DNA of 64,000 bases from Sediminicola sp. YIK13. GTDB lineage: Bacteria; Bacteroidota; Bacteroidia; Flavobacteriales; Flavobacteriaceae. Below the pieces are notes generated by a model. The model was not told where the DNA came from, did no database searches, and worked only from the letters and a program-made list of their open reading frames with translations. A program made the position numbers and the translations under genes. Below, piece by piece: positions 30,301 to 38,572 of this stretch; the first letter of the stretch is position 1; every line of letters begins with the position of its first letter. The stretch spans positions 3,505,808-3,569,807 of the forward strand of contig NZ_CP010535.1 of the NCBI RefSeq assembly GCF_001430825.1. Direction: 5' to 3'.

Positions 30301-30520
30301 TTGGGCGATAGCCATCATTATATATTTGTGTATATTCCTTGCCCCATGCGATGTACATGCCAAAAGGATTATCCAGCATCACGGAAACCATGGTGCGTAA
30401 ACTTTCAGGCCAGTTTTCTGGGTCGCCCAATGGGGTTTTCCCCCAGTCTTTATTTCGAATGAGTTCCCCCATTTCTCCACCACCTTTCAGGAAGTAATGT
30501 TCTTCGTTTTTACTTTTCAT
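27314..30520 (-). CDS. Multi-PAS sensor histidine kinase
   Basis: A 1068-residue cytoplasmic kinase with no clear membrane segment. At least five to six PAS/PAC modules run from about residue 30 to 820; the repeat pattern of helix then W/Y-rich strand and TERKKAEQ/ITEEKNFQ linkers is clear. A coiled coil and HisKA domain follow with phospho-acceptor His845 in SSHDLQEPLRKI. The ATPase domain has the N-box NLVSNSIKF, G1 DNGIGFDQEY and G2 GTGIGLAIVKKI. No receiver domain is fused, but a receiver-only protein lies 12 bp upstream in the same operon and is its likely partner. The signal is unknown; PAS domains suggest redox, light or ligand sensing. Confidence 0.93.
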   Translation of the reverse strand: MKSKNEEHYFLKGGGEMGELIRNKDWGKTPLGDPENWPESLRTMVSVMLDNPFGMYIAWGKEYTQIYNDGYRPILGTTKHPQALGSSPKETFSEIWHIIESMFDGVMNGVPVGFTDFMLHLNRNGFLETCYFDFAYSPIRMRNGEVGGVLVTVIETTNKKKAEIELKQSENEFHFAIEAAQLGTFDYNPLTKKFSANDRLKKWFGLSPNDQIELSDALEVVTEVDRTKLTNAIQKALDYSSGGKYDVEYTIINPFSKKEIIVHAKGRAWFNENKIAYRLNGTLEDVTEQVIARQKIEESEQSIRTLVENAPFPIAVYTGEEMRITLANQSIMEVWGKGNNVIGKLYTDILPELESQQIFEQVKEVLSTGIPFHAKNQKVDIRKNGILKAHYFNYSFTPLSDTSGHVYGVMNTAAEVTELLEAKQKVEAALTEIKLFKFMADTAGDPFILMDEEGRFVYLNDMALEKWGYTEQEIKYLRVPDVDPIYNKEKYREMFQLSRKQNIPSFETLHKNKEGLVYPVEISIGSIQQEGKPLLFAIARDITERKKAEQDVISAFRKIEENEERLNIVINASELGIWEYNLKTKTNITSKRCKEIFGILDQKNVENLEPSSYFHPDDRILREKAIEESFRTGVLQYEGRILWKDNTIHWIESKGKVFYNSRNEPERVIGTMRDITEEKNFQNLLLEREQKFRLLADSMAQHVWTSDPSGKLNYFNKWVFEYSGLTLEQLNHYGWLQIVHPDDRDKNIKEWRRCIQTGEDFLLEHRFRKHNGEYRWQLSRALPQKDKNGNITMWVGTSTDIQDQKMFTNELEKQVFERTKELNQNNLDLEKMNKELQAFAYISSHDLQEPLRKIQTFASQIIEKEYLNLTDSGKDKFQRMQKAANRMQHLIQDLLAYSRTSTEERNFEIAHLNNIIELVKEDLKEELLQKNGTVETGEMCEIKVIPFQFRQLIYNLVSNSIKFTKGDNAPHIKITCEIAKGKEFKIEKLSKNMEYCHINISDNGIGFDQEYSKKIFDVFSRLHGKEKFQGTGIGLAIVKKIVENHNGFIFAKGELNKGAIFDIYVPSK

Positions 30521-30532
30521 TGAATAACTTAT

Positions 30533-30979
30533 TTAAGGAAGAAGTATAAATTCTTCCCTACTGAGGTGTTTGGAATTAGTATTGTTGGTTAGGGTTATAG
30601 CCTCAAAAATCACCTTTTTTAAGGCAGAAAAATCCCCAGGCTTTCGGATATAAAAGGTGGCCCCTTTTTCATAAAGTGAATCCACTACGTCTAAATCAAG
30701 TGAGGTTGAGAATATGATTATTGGGAGCTGTTTCAATTCTTCCGTTACTTTTATTTCAGTCAAACATTCTAAGCCCGATTTTCTTGGCATGTTCAAATCA
30801 AGAAAAAGAGCGTCAGGTAGATCTCCTGAAATTGAAGATAAAAAATCCATTAGTTGCACTCCATCATTAACGATGGAAAGAGATGCGTCCACTGGCAGTT
30901 CTTCTAACGCTTCCTTAAAAAAAAGACAATCATCTGAATCGTCATCAGCAAGTAAGAGATTATATTTTATAACGTCCAT
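30533..30979 (-). CDS. Single-domain response regulator
   Basis: A 148-residue receiver domain with no output domain. The acidic pocket DDDSDD is at 12-17, the phospho-acceptor Asp61 lies in LFLDLNMPRKSG, the switch Thr/Ser in FSTSLD, and the conserved Lys in IRKPGDF. It resembles Rcp1-type receivers that pair with PAS or phytochrome-like kinases. The gene precedes the kinase gene by 12 bp and is probably co-transcribed, so it would be the direct target of that kinase. Confidence 0.93.
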   Translation of the reverse strand: MDVIKYNLLLADDDSDDCLFFKEALEELPVDASLSIVNDGVQLMDFLSSISGDLPDALFLDLNMPRKSGLECLTEIKVTEELKQLPIIIFSTSLDLDVVDSLYEKGATFYIRKPGDFSALKKVIFEAITLTNNTNSKHLSREEFILLP

Positions 30980-31207
30980 TGTGAAGGGTTCAAATATTAA
31001 ATATGATCTAAAATTAATTTTAATTACTAATTCTAAAGCGCAAAATATTCACGTTGAATCAGTATCGTTAGTATTCGAATTACGCACTTACATTGAAATT
31101 GAATTGGGGCCATTGCACCGGAAATGTTCAGCTTGCACTAAGATAGTAAATTGAAAGGATTTCTATTTGGTAAATGTTAAAGCCTGAATCCACAAATTAG
31201 CTGTTTA

Positions 31208-31615
31208 TCAAGGCTTTATCTGATTCCGCGATATTTTTTTATTTGTTGTGAAAGCATAAATAATGTATCCGCCAAATACCATACTAAGAATCCCTGCCAA
31301 CGGAGCATAGGGTTTCACCTCAGGAATAATGGTGGAGATAAAGTGTTGAAAGCCACCTGGACCTATAAACATTAAGACAATGGCAGCTACAATGAACAGG
31401 TAACCGATAAGTTTAATTGCCGCAGGATATTTTGACTGCCTGGCAGCTACTATAAATAAAAGACCAATAACCAACCTAATGCCTATTGCAGTGATATAGA
31501 GGGAGGTGTTCTCCATATTATCTTTTATCCAACCGATAAGGAGCTCTGGATAAAAAAGCAGCGATATCCCCGCCACCAACAGAAATATTCCAAATAGTTT
31601 GATGATTAATTTCAT
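31208..31615 (-). CDS. Small four-helix membrane protein, unknown
   Basis: A 135-residue protein with four predicted transmembrane segments: residues 5-20, 42-58, 68-84 and 104-122. No conserved motif points to a function. It is divergent from the APC transporter and separated from the response regulator by about 230 bp without further genes. Described here only as an integral membrane protein. Confidence 0.75.
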   Translation of the reverse strand: MKLIIKLFGIFLLVAGISLLFYPELLIGWIKDNMENTSLYITAIGIRLVIGLLFIVAARQSKYPAAIKLIGYLFIVAAIVLMFIGPGGFQHFISTIIPEVKPYAPLAGILSMVFGGYIIYAFTTNKKISRNQIKP

Positions 31616-31951
31616 GAATGGAGTTGTTTTGAATTGGTTCTTTTTTTATAATGACTACCAACTATCCTTTACAGCAATTGGTACACGATTGGATTTACCT
31701 ATCAGAAGCAAGATACTTCATAAATATAAGAACAATTAAGGCCGGTCTCTCAACTGCTATTATGCTGTATGCTGTAGCTTAGCTTCAGTTTTAGAATAAT
31801 CCAATTATCAATTGAGATAGGCTTGCCAATTCTAGGGTACAGGATCATTAAACAAATTGCTACCGAAATCCACATATACCATGGAGAAAAAAAGGACTCT
31901 TTTATATTTCTCATAAAACAATCCCTTAACTTAGGGAGAAATCCTCAAGGT
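31616..31951. other. Intergenic region upstream of APC transporter
   Basis: 336 bp between the divergent membrane protein gene and the preferred start of the transporter. An in-frame ATG at 31823 could extend the transporter by 43 residues, so part of this stretch may be coding. Nothing else recognised. Confidence 0.5.
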
Positions 31952-33181
31952 ATGGATGGTGGACAGGAAGGCGTAGGGCTAAAGAAACAACTCGGTACAG
32001 TTCAAATTCTATTGTATGGAATTGGAACTATGTTGGGTGCGGGTATTTATGTGCTGGTAGGCAAAGTGGCAGGATATGCCGGATCACTGGCTCCCCTTTC
32101 GTTCCTTATTGCCGGGGTTTTAGCAGGATTGACCGCTTACTCTTATTCCCTTCTTTCACCGCGATTTCCGAAAAGTGGTGGGGAAATTGTCTATGTAAAC
32201 AAAGCCTTTAACTCAAAAAGATTGGCCACCTTGGTGGGCTGGGGAGTTATTTTTACTGGGTTCATTTCAGCTGCCGCCATTATCAAAGGATTTGTTGGAT
32301 ACTTGGACGTGTTCATAGAAATCCCAGATGCTTTGGTCATCAGCGTTAGCATGACCCTCCTTTGTATGCTTGCCATATGGGGTATTGGTGAATCCTTGAA
32401 TGTAATAGGGTTCATAACACTGATTGAGGTTGGCGGACTCCTTTTTGTCATCTTTGTGGCAGACATTGATGTAGAGAAATTCACTTCCCATTTTTCTGAA
32501 ATGTTCATAAGTGCGCCAGGCTATGACGTATTAGCAGTGTTTCAAGGCGCATTCTTGGCTTTCTATGCTTTTGTTGGGTTCGAAGACCTGGCAAATGTAG
32601 CTGAGGAGGCCAAAGACCCAAAGAAGAGCATGCCTGTGGCCATTATGGGCAGTTTGTTTATCGCGTTATCCCTTTATGTAGCCGTAGCCGTTGTAGCCGT
32701 GATATCCTTACCGCTGAATGAGCTTTCATCCACAGATGCCCCAATGGCGGATATAGTAGCTAACAAAGGGCAGCATTACGCCTATTTTATAAGTATTATT
32801 AGTTTGGTTGCGGTATTAAATGGAGTATTGGCACAGGTGATTATGGGATCAAGGGTCCTCTACGGATTGGCCGGTCAGAACAGCGCCCCCAAATTGTTTC
32901 ACAGGACACATAAAAGGTTTCGGACTCCTGTGCTGGCCACCATCGTCATTGCCATCGGAATTATGGTCTTGGCCATTTTCATTCCAATTGTTCAACTTGC
33001 CAATCTGACCAGTTACGTTATTATTAGTGTTTTTGTACTCGTCAATCTCTCACAGGTGAAGTTGGCATTTATGGATTTTGGCAAGAAGAAATGTTGGAAG
33101 AACCGGAAGTTTGTCCTACCCTTTATCGCAGCCCTGCTATGCATTGTATTTCTTGCGTATAAGATAGTGGCCGTAGTGTAG
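31952..33181 (+). CDS. APC-superfamily amino acid permease
   Basis: A transporter of about 409 residues from the Met at 31952. This start places the first membrane helix (LLYGIGTMLGAGIYVLVGKV) near the N-terminus as in relatives. An in-frame ATG at 31823 would add 43 residues of unusual composition. The G-x-G-x-G-I motif of helix 1, YVAVAVVAVISLPL, and the EVAEEAKDPKK-like VAEEAKDPKKSMP loop identify the amino acid-polyamine-organocation family. Eleven to twelve helices can be traced. Substrate is probably an amino acid. It is the last plus-strand gene before the long minus-strand run. Confidence 0.9.
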   Translation: MDGGQEGVGLKKQLGTVQILLYGIGTMLGAGIYVLVGKVAGYAGSLAPLSFLIAGVLAGLTAYSYSLLSPRFPKSGGEIVYVNKAFNSKRLATLVGWGVIFTGFISAAAIIKGFVGYLDVFIEIPDALVISVSMTLLCMLAIWGIGESLNVIGFITLIEVGGLLFVIFVADIDVEKFTSHFSEMFISAPGYDVLAVFQGAFLAFYAFVGFEDLANVAEEAKDPKKSMPVAIMGSLFIALSLYVAVAVVAVISLPLNELSSTDAPMADIVANKGQHYAYFISIISLVAVLNGVLAQVIMGSRVLYGLAGQNSAPKLFHRTHKRFRTPVLATIVIAIGIMVLAIFIPIVQLANLTSYVIISVFVLVNLSQVKLAFMDFGKKKCWKNRKFVLPFIAALLCIVFLAYKIVAVV

Positions 33182-33400
33182 TGTAGAACAATTAAAAAGT
33201 TGGCCCAATACCAAAGAGTAGTTTCAATCCTAGGATGTTTTGAATAACTGCATGTAAACATCCTTCATTAATTGTTGTAGTTGGTGCTGCATGGTATCAG
33301 TAGGGAGGTATAGGATAGTCTACGTTTACATGAAACTTTGAAACGTAATAGATGTATCAAACAAAGGACTTTATCTATTTTAAGAAAAAGTTTCTGCTGT

Positions 33401-34252
33401 TTAAGATTTAAATAGTTTCTTAAACCTTTGTGGAAATTCATCTTTTACATGGACCAGTTTATTTGTAAATGGATGTATGAAGTTTAATGAATAGGCATGT
33501 AAATATAAGCCCTTGCCATTTAAAATTAGATGTTCAATCCCATAAACTGTATCTCCCAATATCGGATTATCGATACTGGACAGATGTTTGCGCAATTGGT
33601 GCCTTCTGCCCGTTAGAGGTTCCAATTTGACCAGGTTGAGTTTACCGAATCTTTTTGAAAGAACAGATTTGAATACTTTATAGTTCGATTGTGATTTCTT
33701 GGTGTCAATTTCTGAAGTGATTTCTCCTCCATCTTTCATTTCGCCAATAGTAACCGCATAATATGTTTTATCAACCTTTTTATCTTCAAACATCCTGTTT
33801 AAAGCACGAATACAACTACTCGTTTTTCCAACCAATAAAACACCTGTGGTTGCATAATCCAATCTATGGACAGGCTGAGGTTTTGTTGCATCCGAAAGGT
33901 TGCTTTGTTGCAGGTTCTGCACCAAGGCATTGGCAATGGTTTTATAGCTATTGCCGCTGACCAAGATTCCCGCAGGCTTGTGAATCACTGCTAAATGATC
34001 ATCTTCAAATAACACTTTTAACGGAAACAACAGTCTTTTATTCGACCTGACTTCTTTTGGAGTGGATATGCATATGCGCTCACCTCCATTTATTAGTGTA
34101 GCCGATGAAGCAATTACATCATTAACCGTAATGAGCTTTTTCTTAAGTGCTTTTTTAAGTGCTGATTTGGTGAGTGCAGCAATGAAAATACCTACCCCGT
34201 ATTCCTGAAGTCGAATGGGGGAAGAAATAATGGGTACAATATGTATTTCCGT
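33401..34252 (-). CDS. RluA-family RNA pseudouridine synthase with anomalous start
   Basis: The catalytic domain is clear: HKPAGILVSG near the start and the motif HRLDYATTGVLL with the catalytic Asp, then GRRHQLRKHL. The first standard start (TTG 34030) would give 209 residues, but the frame stays open upstream for 85 codons and encodes IHIVPIISSPIRLQEYGVGI, KSALKKALKKKLITVNDVIA and INGGERI. This is an S4-like RNA-binding domain matching flavobacterial homologues. The expected start codon, judged from homologues beginning ME-x-HIVP, is ACG at 34250-34252. No ATG, GTG or TTG lies in frame before it. The gene may use a rare start, may be mutated, or may be made only in truncated form. Confidence 0.75.
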   Translation of the reverse strand, partial: TEIHIVPIISSPIRLQEYGVGIFIAALTKSALKKALKKKLITVNDVIASSATLINGGERICISTPKEVRSNKRLLFPLKVLFEDDHLAVIHKPAGILVSGNSYKTIANALVQNLQQSNLSDATKPQPVHRLDYATTGVLLVGKTSSCIRALNRMFEDKKVDKTYYAVTIGEMKDGGEITSEIDTKKSQSNYKVFKSVLSKRFGKLNLVKLEPLTGRRHQLRKHLSSIDNPILGDTVYGIEHLILNGKGLYLHAYSLNFIHPFTNKLVHVKDEFPQRFKKLFKS

Positions 34253-34328
34253 TGAATTTTGAATGCTTTTTATTTTTAATGACGTTTAATCATGCGAACG
34301 TGCCCTGCCGATAGTCGGCTATCTTTTT

Positions 34329-34967
34329 TTATAGATTCTTGCTTTGCGGTTTTTTGTTTTTTATGCTAAAAGCACAAGTTAGTATCCAAATAACAAATAC
34401 GGACTCTATAATTCGCTGATAGATCCCATTATATTCAGGATCTGGGTTAGAGAACAATACATAAACAACCAGCAAGCTTGTGATACCATAGATGATCGCT
34501 TGGTTTGATAATCTATGGTAAAATGCTGATTTTTTTAGACCGAGGCCTATAAGAATAATACTCAAAGGAACGAATATATAGGTTAAGAACCCTGTTATAT
34601 TATGTATAATTTGAGAAATGCTTGGATCTATAAACTCTTTGTTACAACCACTATCACAGGGGAAGAAACCAACAATTACAGTAGCTAAACCGTAAAAGAT
34701 TCCTAGGCCATAAAATCCAATTTTGGTTAGCTTGGATGCCGGAAACATTTTATTTCCGACAAAAGCAAATATGGTCAATAGAATGCCACTTGGGATAATT
34801 CCATATATTCTTAAAATAGTTCCGTATTCAGTGTCAATAGCATAGGTTTCACTTATATATTGGCTTGTGGCACTATAATTTTCAATTAGTAATCCTCCAA
34901 TGATTGCAGAAGCAACAAATAAACTTACTCCAAGGACCCCGATAAAAAATGTAATTTTATGGCTCAT
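34329..34967 (-). CDS. DUF998-family membrane protein
   Basis: A 212-residue protein with six predicted transmembrane helices. The N-terminal helix, SATSQYISETYA loop and FFPCDSGC loop are the landmarks of DUF998. The function of the family is unknown. It lies downstream of no clear partner; the RluA-type gene is 35 bp further along the same strand, so read-through is possible. Confidence 0.85.
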   Translation of the reverse strand: MSHKITFFIGVLGVSLFVASAIIGGLLIENYSATSQYISETYAIDTEYGTILRIYGIIPSGILLTIFAFVGNKMFPASKLTKIGFYGLGIFYGLATVIVGFFPCDSGCNKEFIDPSISQIIHNITGFLTYIFVPLSIILIGLGLKKSAFYHRLSNQAIIYGITSLLVVYVLFSNPDPEYNGIYQRIIESVFVIWILTCAFSIKNKKPQSKNL

Positions 34968-35122
34968 TAAATTCGTATTTTGCGGTAGGTTTTTCCATTT
35001 TCAGGCAACCTCTTGTATAGTTTTGCCCGCAGTTTTTACTTTAATTCTTGCAATTCTTGTTTTGAATGTAATTACCTACAAAGGTTAAATGTATGTGCCC
35101 TCTTCATGGTAGCAATACCTTG

Positions 35123-35566
35123 TCAACGACAGTTGTTTTTTATCCTTTCCAGTGCTTTTGGAAAAGTGTTTTTCATAAAGTGGAGATGCTCATCCAGGAC
35201 ATCTATATCCACGGTAAGGATATTATAGCCTGTTCCTTCGGTAAGTGTATACAATTCCGTGGTGCCCGACCATTTTTTTGTCTCATCATCTATGGGTTGT
35301 TCCTTTCCTTTTACCACATTTCCCTGATGCTCAAACATCATGATTTTATTAGGTATGTGTTTTTTGATGATGCTGTAGATACCATTCTGATCAGGGGAAA
35401 GGAATAATACCTTGCTGCCTTCTTTCCAATCATCAGTTATGGCATAGGACCCATCTAAGAATACGCCGGCCCAATCCCGATAGGACCTCTCGTTCCATAG
35501 TGCTTGCCAGATCTCAGTTTTCCCTGCCTTAATATCAATTGAAAATTGTAACCTGTTTATTTTCAT
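35123..35566 (-). CDS. SRPBCC (START-like) domain protein
   Basis: A 147-residue single-domain protein of the SRPBCC fold. Typical features are the start LQFSIDIKAGKTEIWQALWN, a W-E/K-G-S-K-V-L-F strand, IMMFEHQGNV and the long C-terminal helix FMKNTFPKALERIKNN. Members bind hydrophobic ligands or act as Hsp90 activators (AHSA1). No partner gene is adjacent and no catalytic residues are assigned. Confidence 0.85.
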   Translation of the reverse strand: MKINRLQFSIDIKAGKTEIWQALWNERSYRDWAGVFLDGSYAITDDWKEGSKVLFLSPDQNGIYSIIKKHIPNKIMMFEHQGNVVKGKEQPIDDETKKWSGTTELYTLTEGTGYNILTVDIDVLDEHLHFMKNTFPKALERIKNNCR

Positions 35567-35713
35567 AGTGTACGATATGATTAAGTTTTAATTATCATAA
35601 TGTGAAGAATATGGCTTAGGCACATGGGCAGGGATTAGAAATAATTGCAAGAAAATAGCCTCTTGTAGTGCACCTCGGCAAGAGCAATGAATAAATTGTT
35701 TTTGCTTTAAAAA

Positions 35714-36214
35714 TCACCTAGTAAAGTTATATTCATTTCTCATTAGCCATTCCTCCCCAGTATCAAATTTCACCTCTTTTCTGATAATAAAACGTTTTGG
35801 TCCCATGATATAAATTGCTCTTATCAGCGCTTTTTGATTGTTGTCTTTACCGTAATATTCAGTCGTGATTTCGATCTCATTATCTGTCAATGTTTTTCTT
35901 GAAATCACCTTAGCTTTATTTACTTGCAGACCATCTTTGGAGATTTTAATTTTATCCTTGCTATTTGCATTGGGTTCATTTGGATATCTAAAAAGTAGTT
36001 GCGCATGATATTTATTATTTCCTAAGCCAACCGTTACATCAGCAGGCATAGTATACGGCTTATTTGTAGTGTAATCTACATAAGTAAGACTTCCGTGCCA
36101 TTCTCCTACTATTAAACTTAGATCATTAGGGGATATCTTATTTTGAGCAATATTTACTTGGGCAAAAAAAAACGTGAGGACAACAAAAATTTTGGTCAAG
36201 AATAATTTCATCAT
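35714..36214 (-). CDS. Secreted protein of unknown function
   Basis: A 166-residue protein with an N-terminal signal sequence (LTKIFVVLTFFFAQVNIAQ). The rest is predicted beta-rich, with GEWHGSLTYVDYTTNKPYTM resembling the opening strand of a lipocalin-like domain. No family is identified. The gene starts 22 bp after the stop of the PD40 lipoprotein gene, so the pair is probably one transcript. Confidence 0.75.
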   Translation of the reverse strand: MMKLFLTKIFVVLTFFFAQVNIAQNKISPNDLSLIVGEWHGSLTYVDYTTNKPYTMPADVTVGLGNNKYHAQLLFRYPNEPNANSKDKIKISKDGLQVNKAKVISRKTLTDNEIEITTEYYGKDNNQKALIRAIYIMGPKRFIIRKEVKFDTGEEWLMRNEYNFTR

Positions 36215-36236
36215 TTTTAATTTTTAAAACTGGTTA

Positions 36237-37139
36237 TTATTTCCAAACTGGACCCTCATTTCTTCCGGTCGTATTGGTCAATTGTGTCTTTTGTTTCGTT
36301 TCGAGGTTGATTTTCCAAATATTATAAACTCCTTTTGTACCTGCGGTATAGACCAACCACTTTCCATTTGGTGACCAATCAGGAGAGTAACATTCAATCG
36401 TATCATTCGTCAAATTATATAAATTGCTTCCATCTGAATTCATAATAAATAAATCCCATTGATTGTTCTTTGCCCCGTAAAAGGCTATTTTTTTACCATC
36501 CGGAGAAAATTTGGCACCTGAATCATAACCCTCCTTATTCGTTAGTCTTTGTACGTTGCTTCCGTCCGAATGCATAATATGTATTTCCCCATTGGCAGCG
36601 TGTGAATCGTCTGTGGAATCTCTTAACTGTCTTGTGAAAATAATTTTCTGCCCATTGGGAGACCAAGCTGGACTTTCTTCGTAGAATTTGTTTTGAGTAA
36701 GACGTTTTATGTTGGAACCATCCTTGTTCATCATATAGACATTTCTACTCAACGAATCTCTTTCACTCATAAACAATACCAAATCGTTATTAGGGGAGGG
36801 AGCAGGAAGCACATCAGCAGCGGGATGATCTGTTAAACGATTTAATTTTTTTCCGTTGGTATCTACACTGTAGATTTCTGCATTACCATCTCTTTTGGAA
36901 TAGAAATATAGAAGTGAACCATCGGAAGACCAAGACGGACTGAAATCAAGAGAATCATTGTTTGTCAAATTTTGAAGGTTCCCTCCATCAATATCCATCA
37001 AATAGATTTCAGCATTTCCATCTCTATTGGTCACAAAGGAAATCCTCTCTTTTGCTGAAGAGTCCGAGTCATTATGTTGTTTTGAATCTTTACAAGAAAC
37101 AACCAACAACAAGATTAGTGCTATTAAAAATTTATTCAT
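36237..37139 (-). CDS. TolB-like PD40 beta-propeller lipoprotein
   Basis: A 300-residue lipoprotein (lipobox LLVVSC near residue 16). It has six PD40/TolB repeats, each with an N-A-E-I-Y or similar strand, G-S/N-L turn, and SPSWSPNGK-like loop (for example SPSWSSDGS, SPAWSPNGQ, SPDWSPNGK). The propeller fills the whole mature protein. Such proteins bind proteins or carbohydrates at the envelope and need not interact with a Tol complex. It heads a probable two-gene unit with the secreted protein downstream. Confidence 0.88.
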   Translation of the reverse strand: MNKFLIALILLLVVSCKDSKQHNDSDSSAKERISFVTNRDGNAEIYLMDIDGGNLQNLTNNDSLDFSPSWSSDGSLLYFYSKRDGNAEIYSVDTNGKKLNRLTDHPAADVLPAPSPNNDLVLFMSERDSLSRNVYMMNKDGSNIKRLTQNKFYEESPAWSPNGQKIIFTRQLRDSTDDSHAANGEIHIMHSDGSNVQRLTNKEGYDSGAKFSPDGKKIAFYGAKNNQWDLFIMNSDGSNLYNLTNDTIECYSPDWSPNGKWLVYTAGTKGVYNIWKINLETKQKTQLTNTTGRNEGPVWK

Positions 37140-37205
37140 GTTACGCTTTGTTCGATGCCTTTACTTGATTGATTATTTTACGGTTTGACATTGGAAATTG
37201 GCAAC

Positions 37206-37832
37206 TTATTTTATTTTTCTCTCATATGGCCGACCCAATGCTTCTGTTAATAATATCCACTGAATTATGGTTGCTGCCACAGCAATTTTTACAAGCCAAT
37301 TAAACCCACTGCCTAACTTAAAAAAGAGCAGAGCAACTGGAAATAGTAATAGCGCAATAATCAGAGGTTTCCAGTTAATCTTTGACCAATCGTATAATGG
37401 AATTAAATGGGATTCTTTTTGTTCTTGTACCACTAATGCAATGGTCAATAATAAAAATAAAATAAATGGAAATAGAAGCCAGGTAAATGAAATTTGTACT
37501 CCCCAGGTATCGAACGAAACTGGGCTGTTGGCCTGCAAGCTGCCATAAGCAATAAGTCCTGTAAGCATTATGTTCCAGCCAAGTATAAGTATGTGATAGA
37601 GGATCCTGAGTTTGCCGCGTCCTTCGAGATAAAAGACAAATAGAGCAATTATTGCGATGAGGGGTGGGAGCCAATAGTCTCCCATAAATCCTTCTCCGCC
37701 AAAATTGAAGATACCCCAAGTTGATATTTCAGGCTTTAGCAATATTCTCATGGTAGTAGTCCAAAAAAAAGTGGTGGTCAATACATTCCAAATTAGAACT
37801 GGTGCCCGGAGTGGAGTTTTAATTATTCTCAT
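37206..37832 (-). CDS. Six-helix membrane protein, unknown
   Basis: A 208-residue integral membrane protein starting at the Met at 37832, which has a good AAAGGA ribosome site about nine bases upstream. An in-frame ATG at 37886 would add 18 residues. About six transmembrane helices are visible. The first loop TTTMRILLKPEIS and LLPFPVALLFF-type helices do not identify a family. The C-terminus ends in a basic YERKIK. No function assigned. Confidence 0.75.
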   Translation of the reverse strand: MRIIKTPLRAPVLIWNVLTTTFFWTTTMRILLKPEISTWGIFNFGGEGFMGDYWLPPLIAIIALFVFYLEGRGKLRILYHILILGWNIMLTGLIAYGSLQANSPVSFDTWGVQISFTWLLFPFILFLLLTIALVVQEQKESHLIPLYDWSKINWKPLIIALLLFPVALLFFKLGSGFNWLVKIAVAATIIQWILLTEALGRPYERKIK

Positions 37833-38137
37833 AGTATTTCCTTTTAATAGACGCACAATGGTTGAGCTAAAATCAATACGGTTCAATTAACTATCTGGGC
37901 AGTCAAGTTTTTGGTATTCTCATATTTTTTAGTGTTATCTTTTTTGTATAAATCCAAAGAGCTGCGATTCTGTGTCCTTATAAAGATACCCAAAACATTT
38001 AATAGGCTCCAAGCCGAGGTTTTAGTATGGGGTTGTGTATAGCGTTTTCCATCCTTTACATAGGTATTACATAAGCTCAACACCGTATTTAGGTCCGTTG
38101 AATCGTTTAGTGGGTAGAAATATTCCTAGAGCCATTT
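37833..38137. other. Intergenic region, no assignable gene
   Basis: About 305 bp between the membrane protein gene and the mepB pseudogene. A minus-strand frame at 37883-38083 stays open for 66 codons, but its sequence matches nothing recognised and it overlaps the neighbouring gene's alternative start. It may be spacer derived from a degraded gene. Confidence 0.45.
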
Positions 38138-38549
38138 TTAAGTGCGTTCTTCCTGTTTGCTTTTTACAATATCCCAACTTGGATAAACACGGAAGGCTCC
38201 TTTACCTTCTTTCATGGCAGTTGAGATTATACCTTTCTTAGGAAGTATGGTTTTGGGAAAAACAAACTATCCAAATTCCTATTTGGCGGGAACATTTACC
38301 ACATAAAAATCAATGTTATTGGACTCCTCTAACGGCTCGATGGGAACATCTCCAATTCGTTTCCAGAACGTCACAAACTGACCGGCCTTTTTGGGAGTGG
38401 TTTTTACTGTTCTCCAAAAAATAATCCGTTTTCCTAGATGATATCGGCAAGCACTATACTCCCTGCTTTCAGTTTCCATTTTAAAGTCGGAAATATCAAG
38501 CGCACATTTTATAGACTTCCGCTTCAATAAGGGTTAGATTACTGTACAT
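38138..38549 (-). pseudogene. mepB-family gene with frameshift and two stop codons
   Basis: The minus strand encodes a recognisable MepB-like protein in pieces. ATG 38547-38549 begins MYSNLTLIEAEVYK, then the frame shifts at a short A-run and continues CALDISDFKMETESREYSAC, GQFVTFWKRIGDVPIEPLEE, NIDFYVVNVPAK. Two in-frame TAG codons follow (38279-38281 and 38267-38269), then FVFPKTILPKKGIISTAMKE and GAFRVYPSWDIVKSKQEERT to TAA at 38138-38140. The order and motifs match MepB over nearly its full length, with about 15 C-terminal residues missing. It is therefore a recently decayed gene rather than a short functional one. Confidence 0.85.
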
Positions 38550-38572
38550 ATGATTTATGTCTTTTTATTTTT

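Noticed and set aside
33251..33332. Nine-base inverted repeat CATGTAAAC/GTTTACATG downstream of the APC transporter.
   Set aside because: Arms are 64 bp apart with no stem support between and no T-run; likely chance.
34294..34328. GCCGATAGTCGGC hairpin followed by T's near the RluA and DUF998 genes.
   Set aside because: The T-run is on the plus strand while both genes are on the minus strand, so it cannot terminate either; left as an unexplained small dyad.
37883..38083. Minus-strand frame of 66 codons next to the membrane protein gene.
   Set aside because: No recognisable domain, overlap with the neighbouring gene's alternative start, and spacer-like context.
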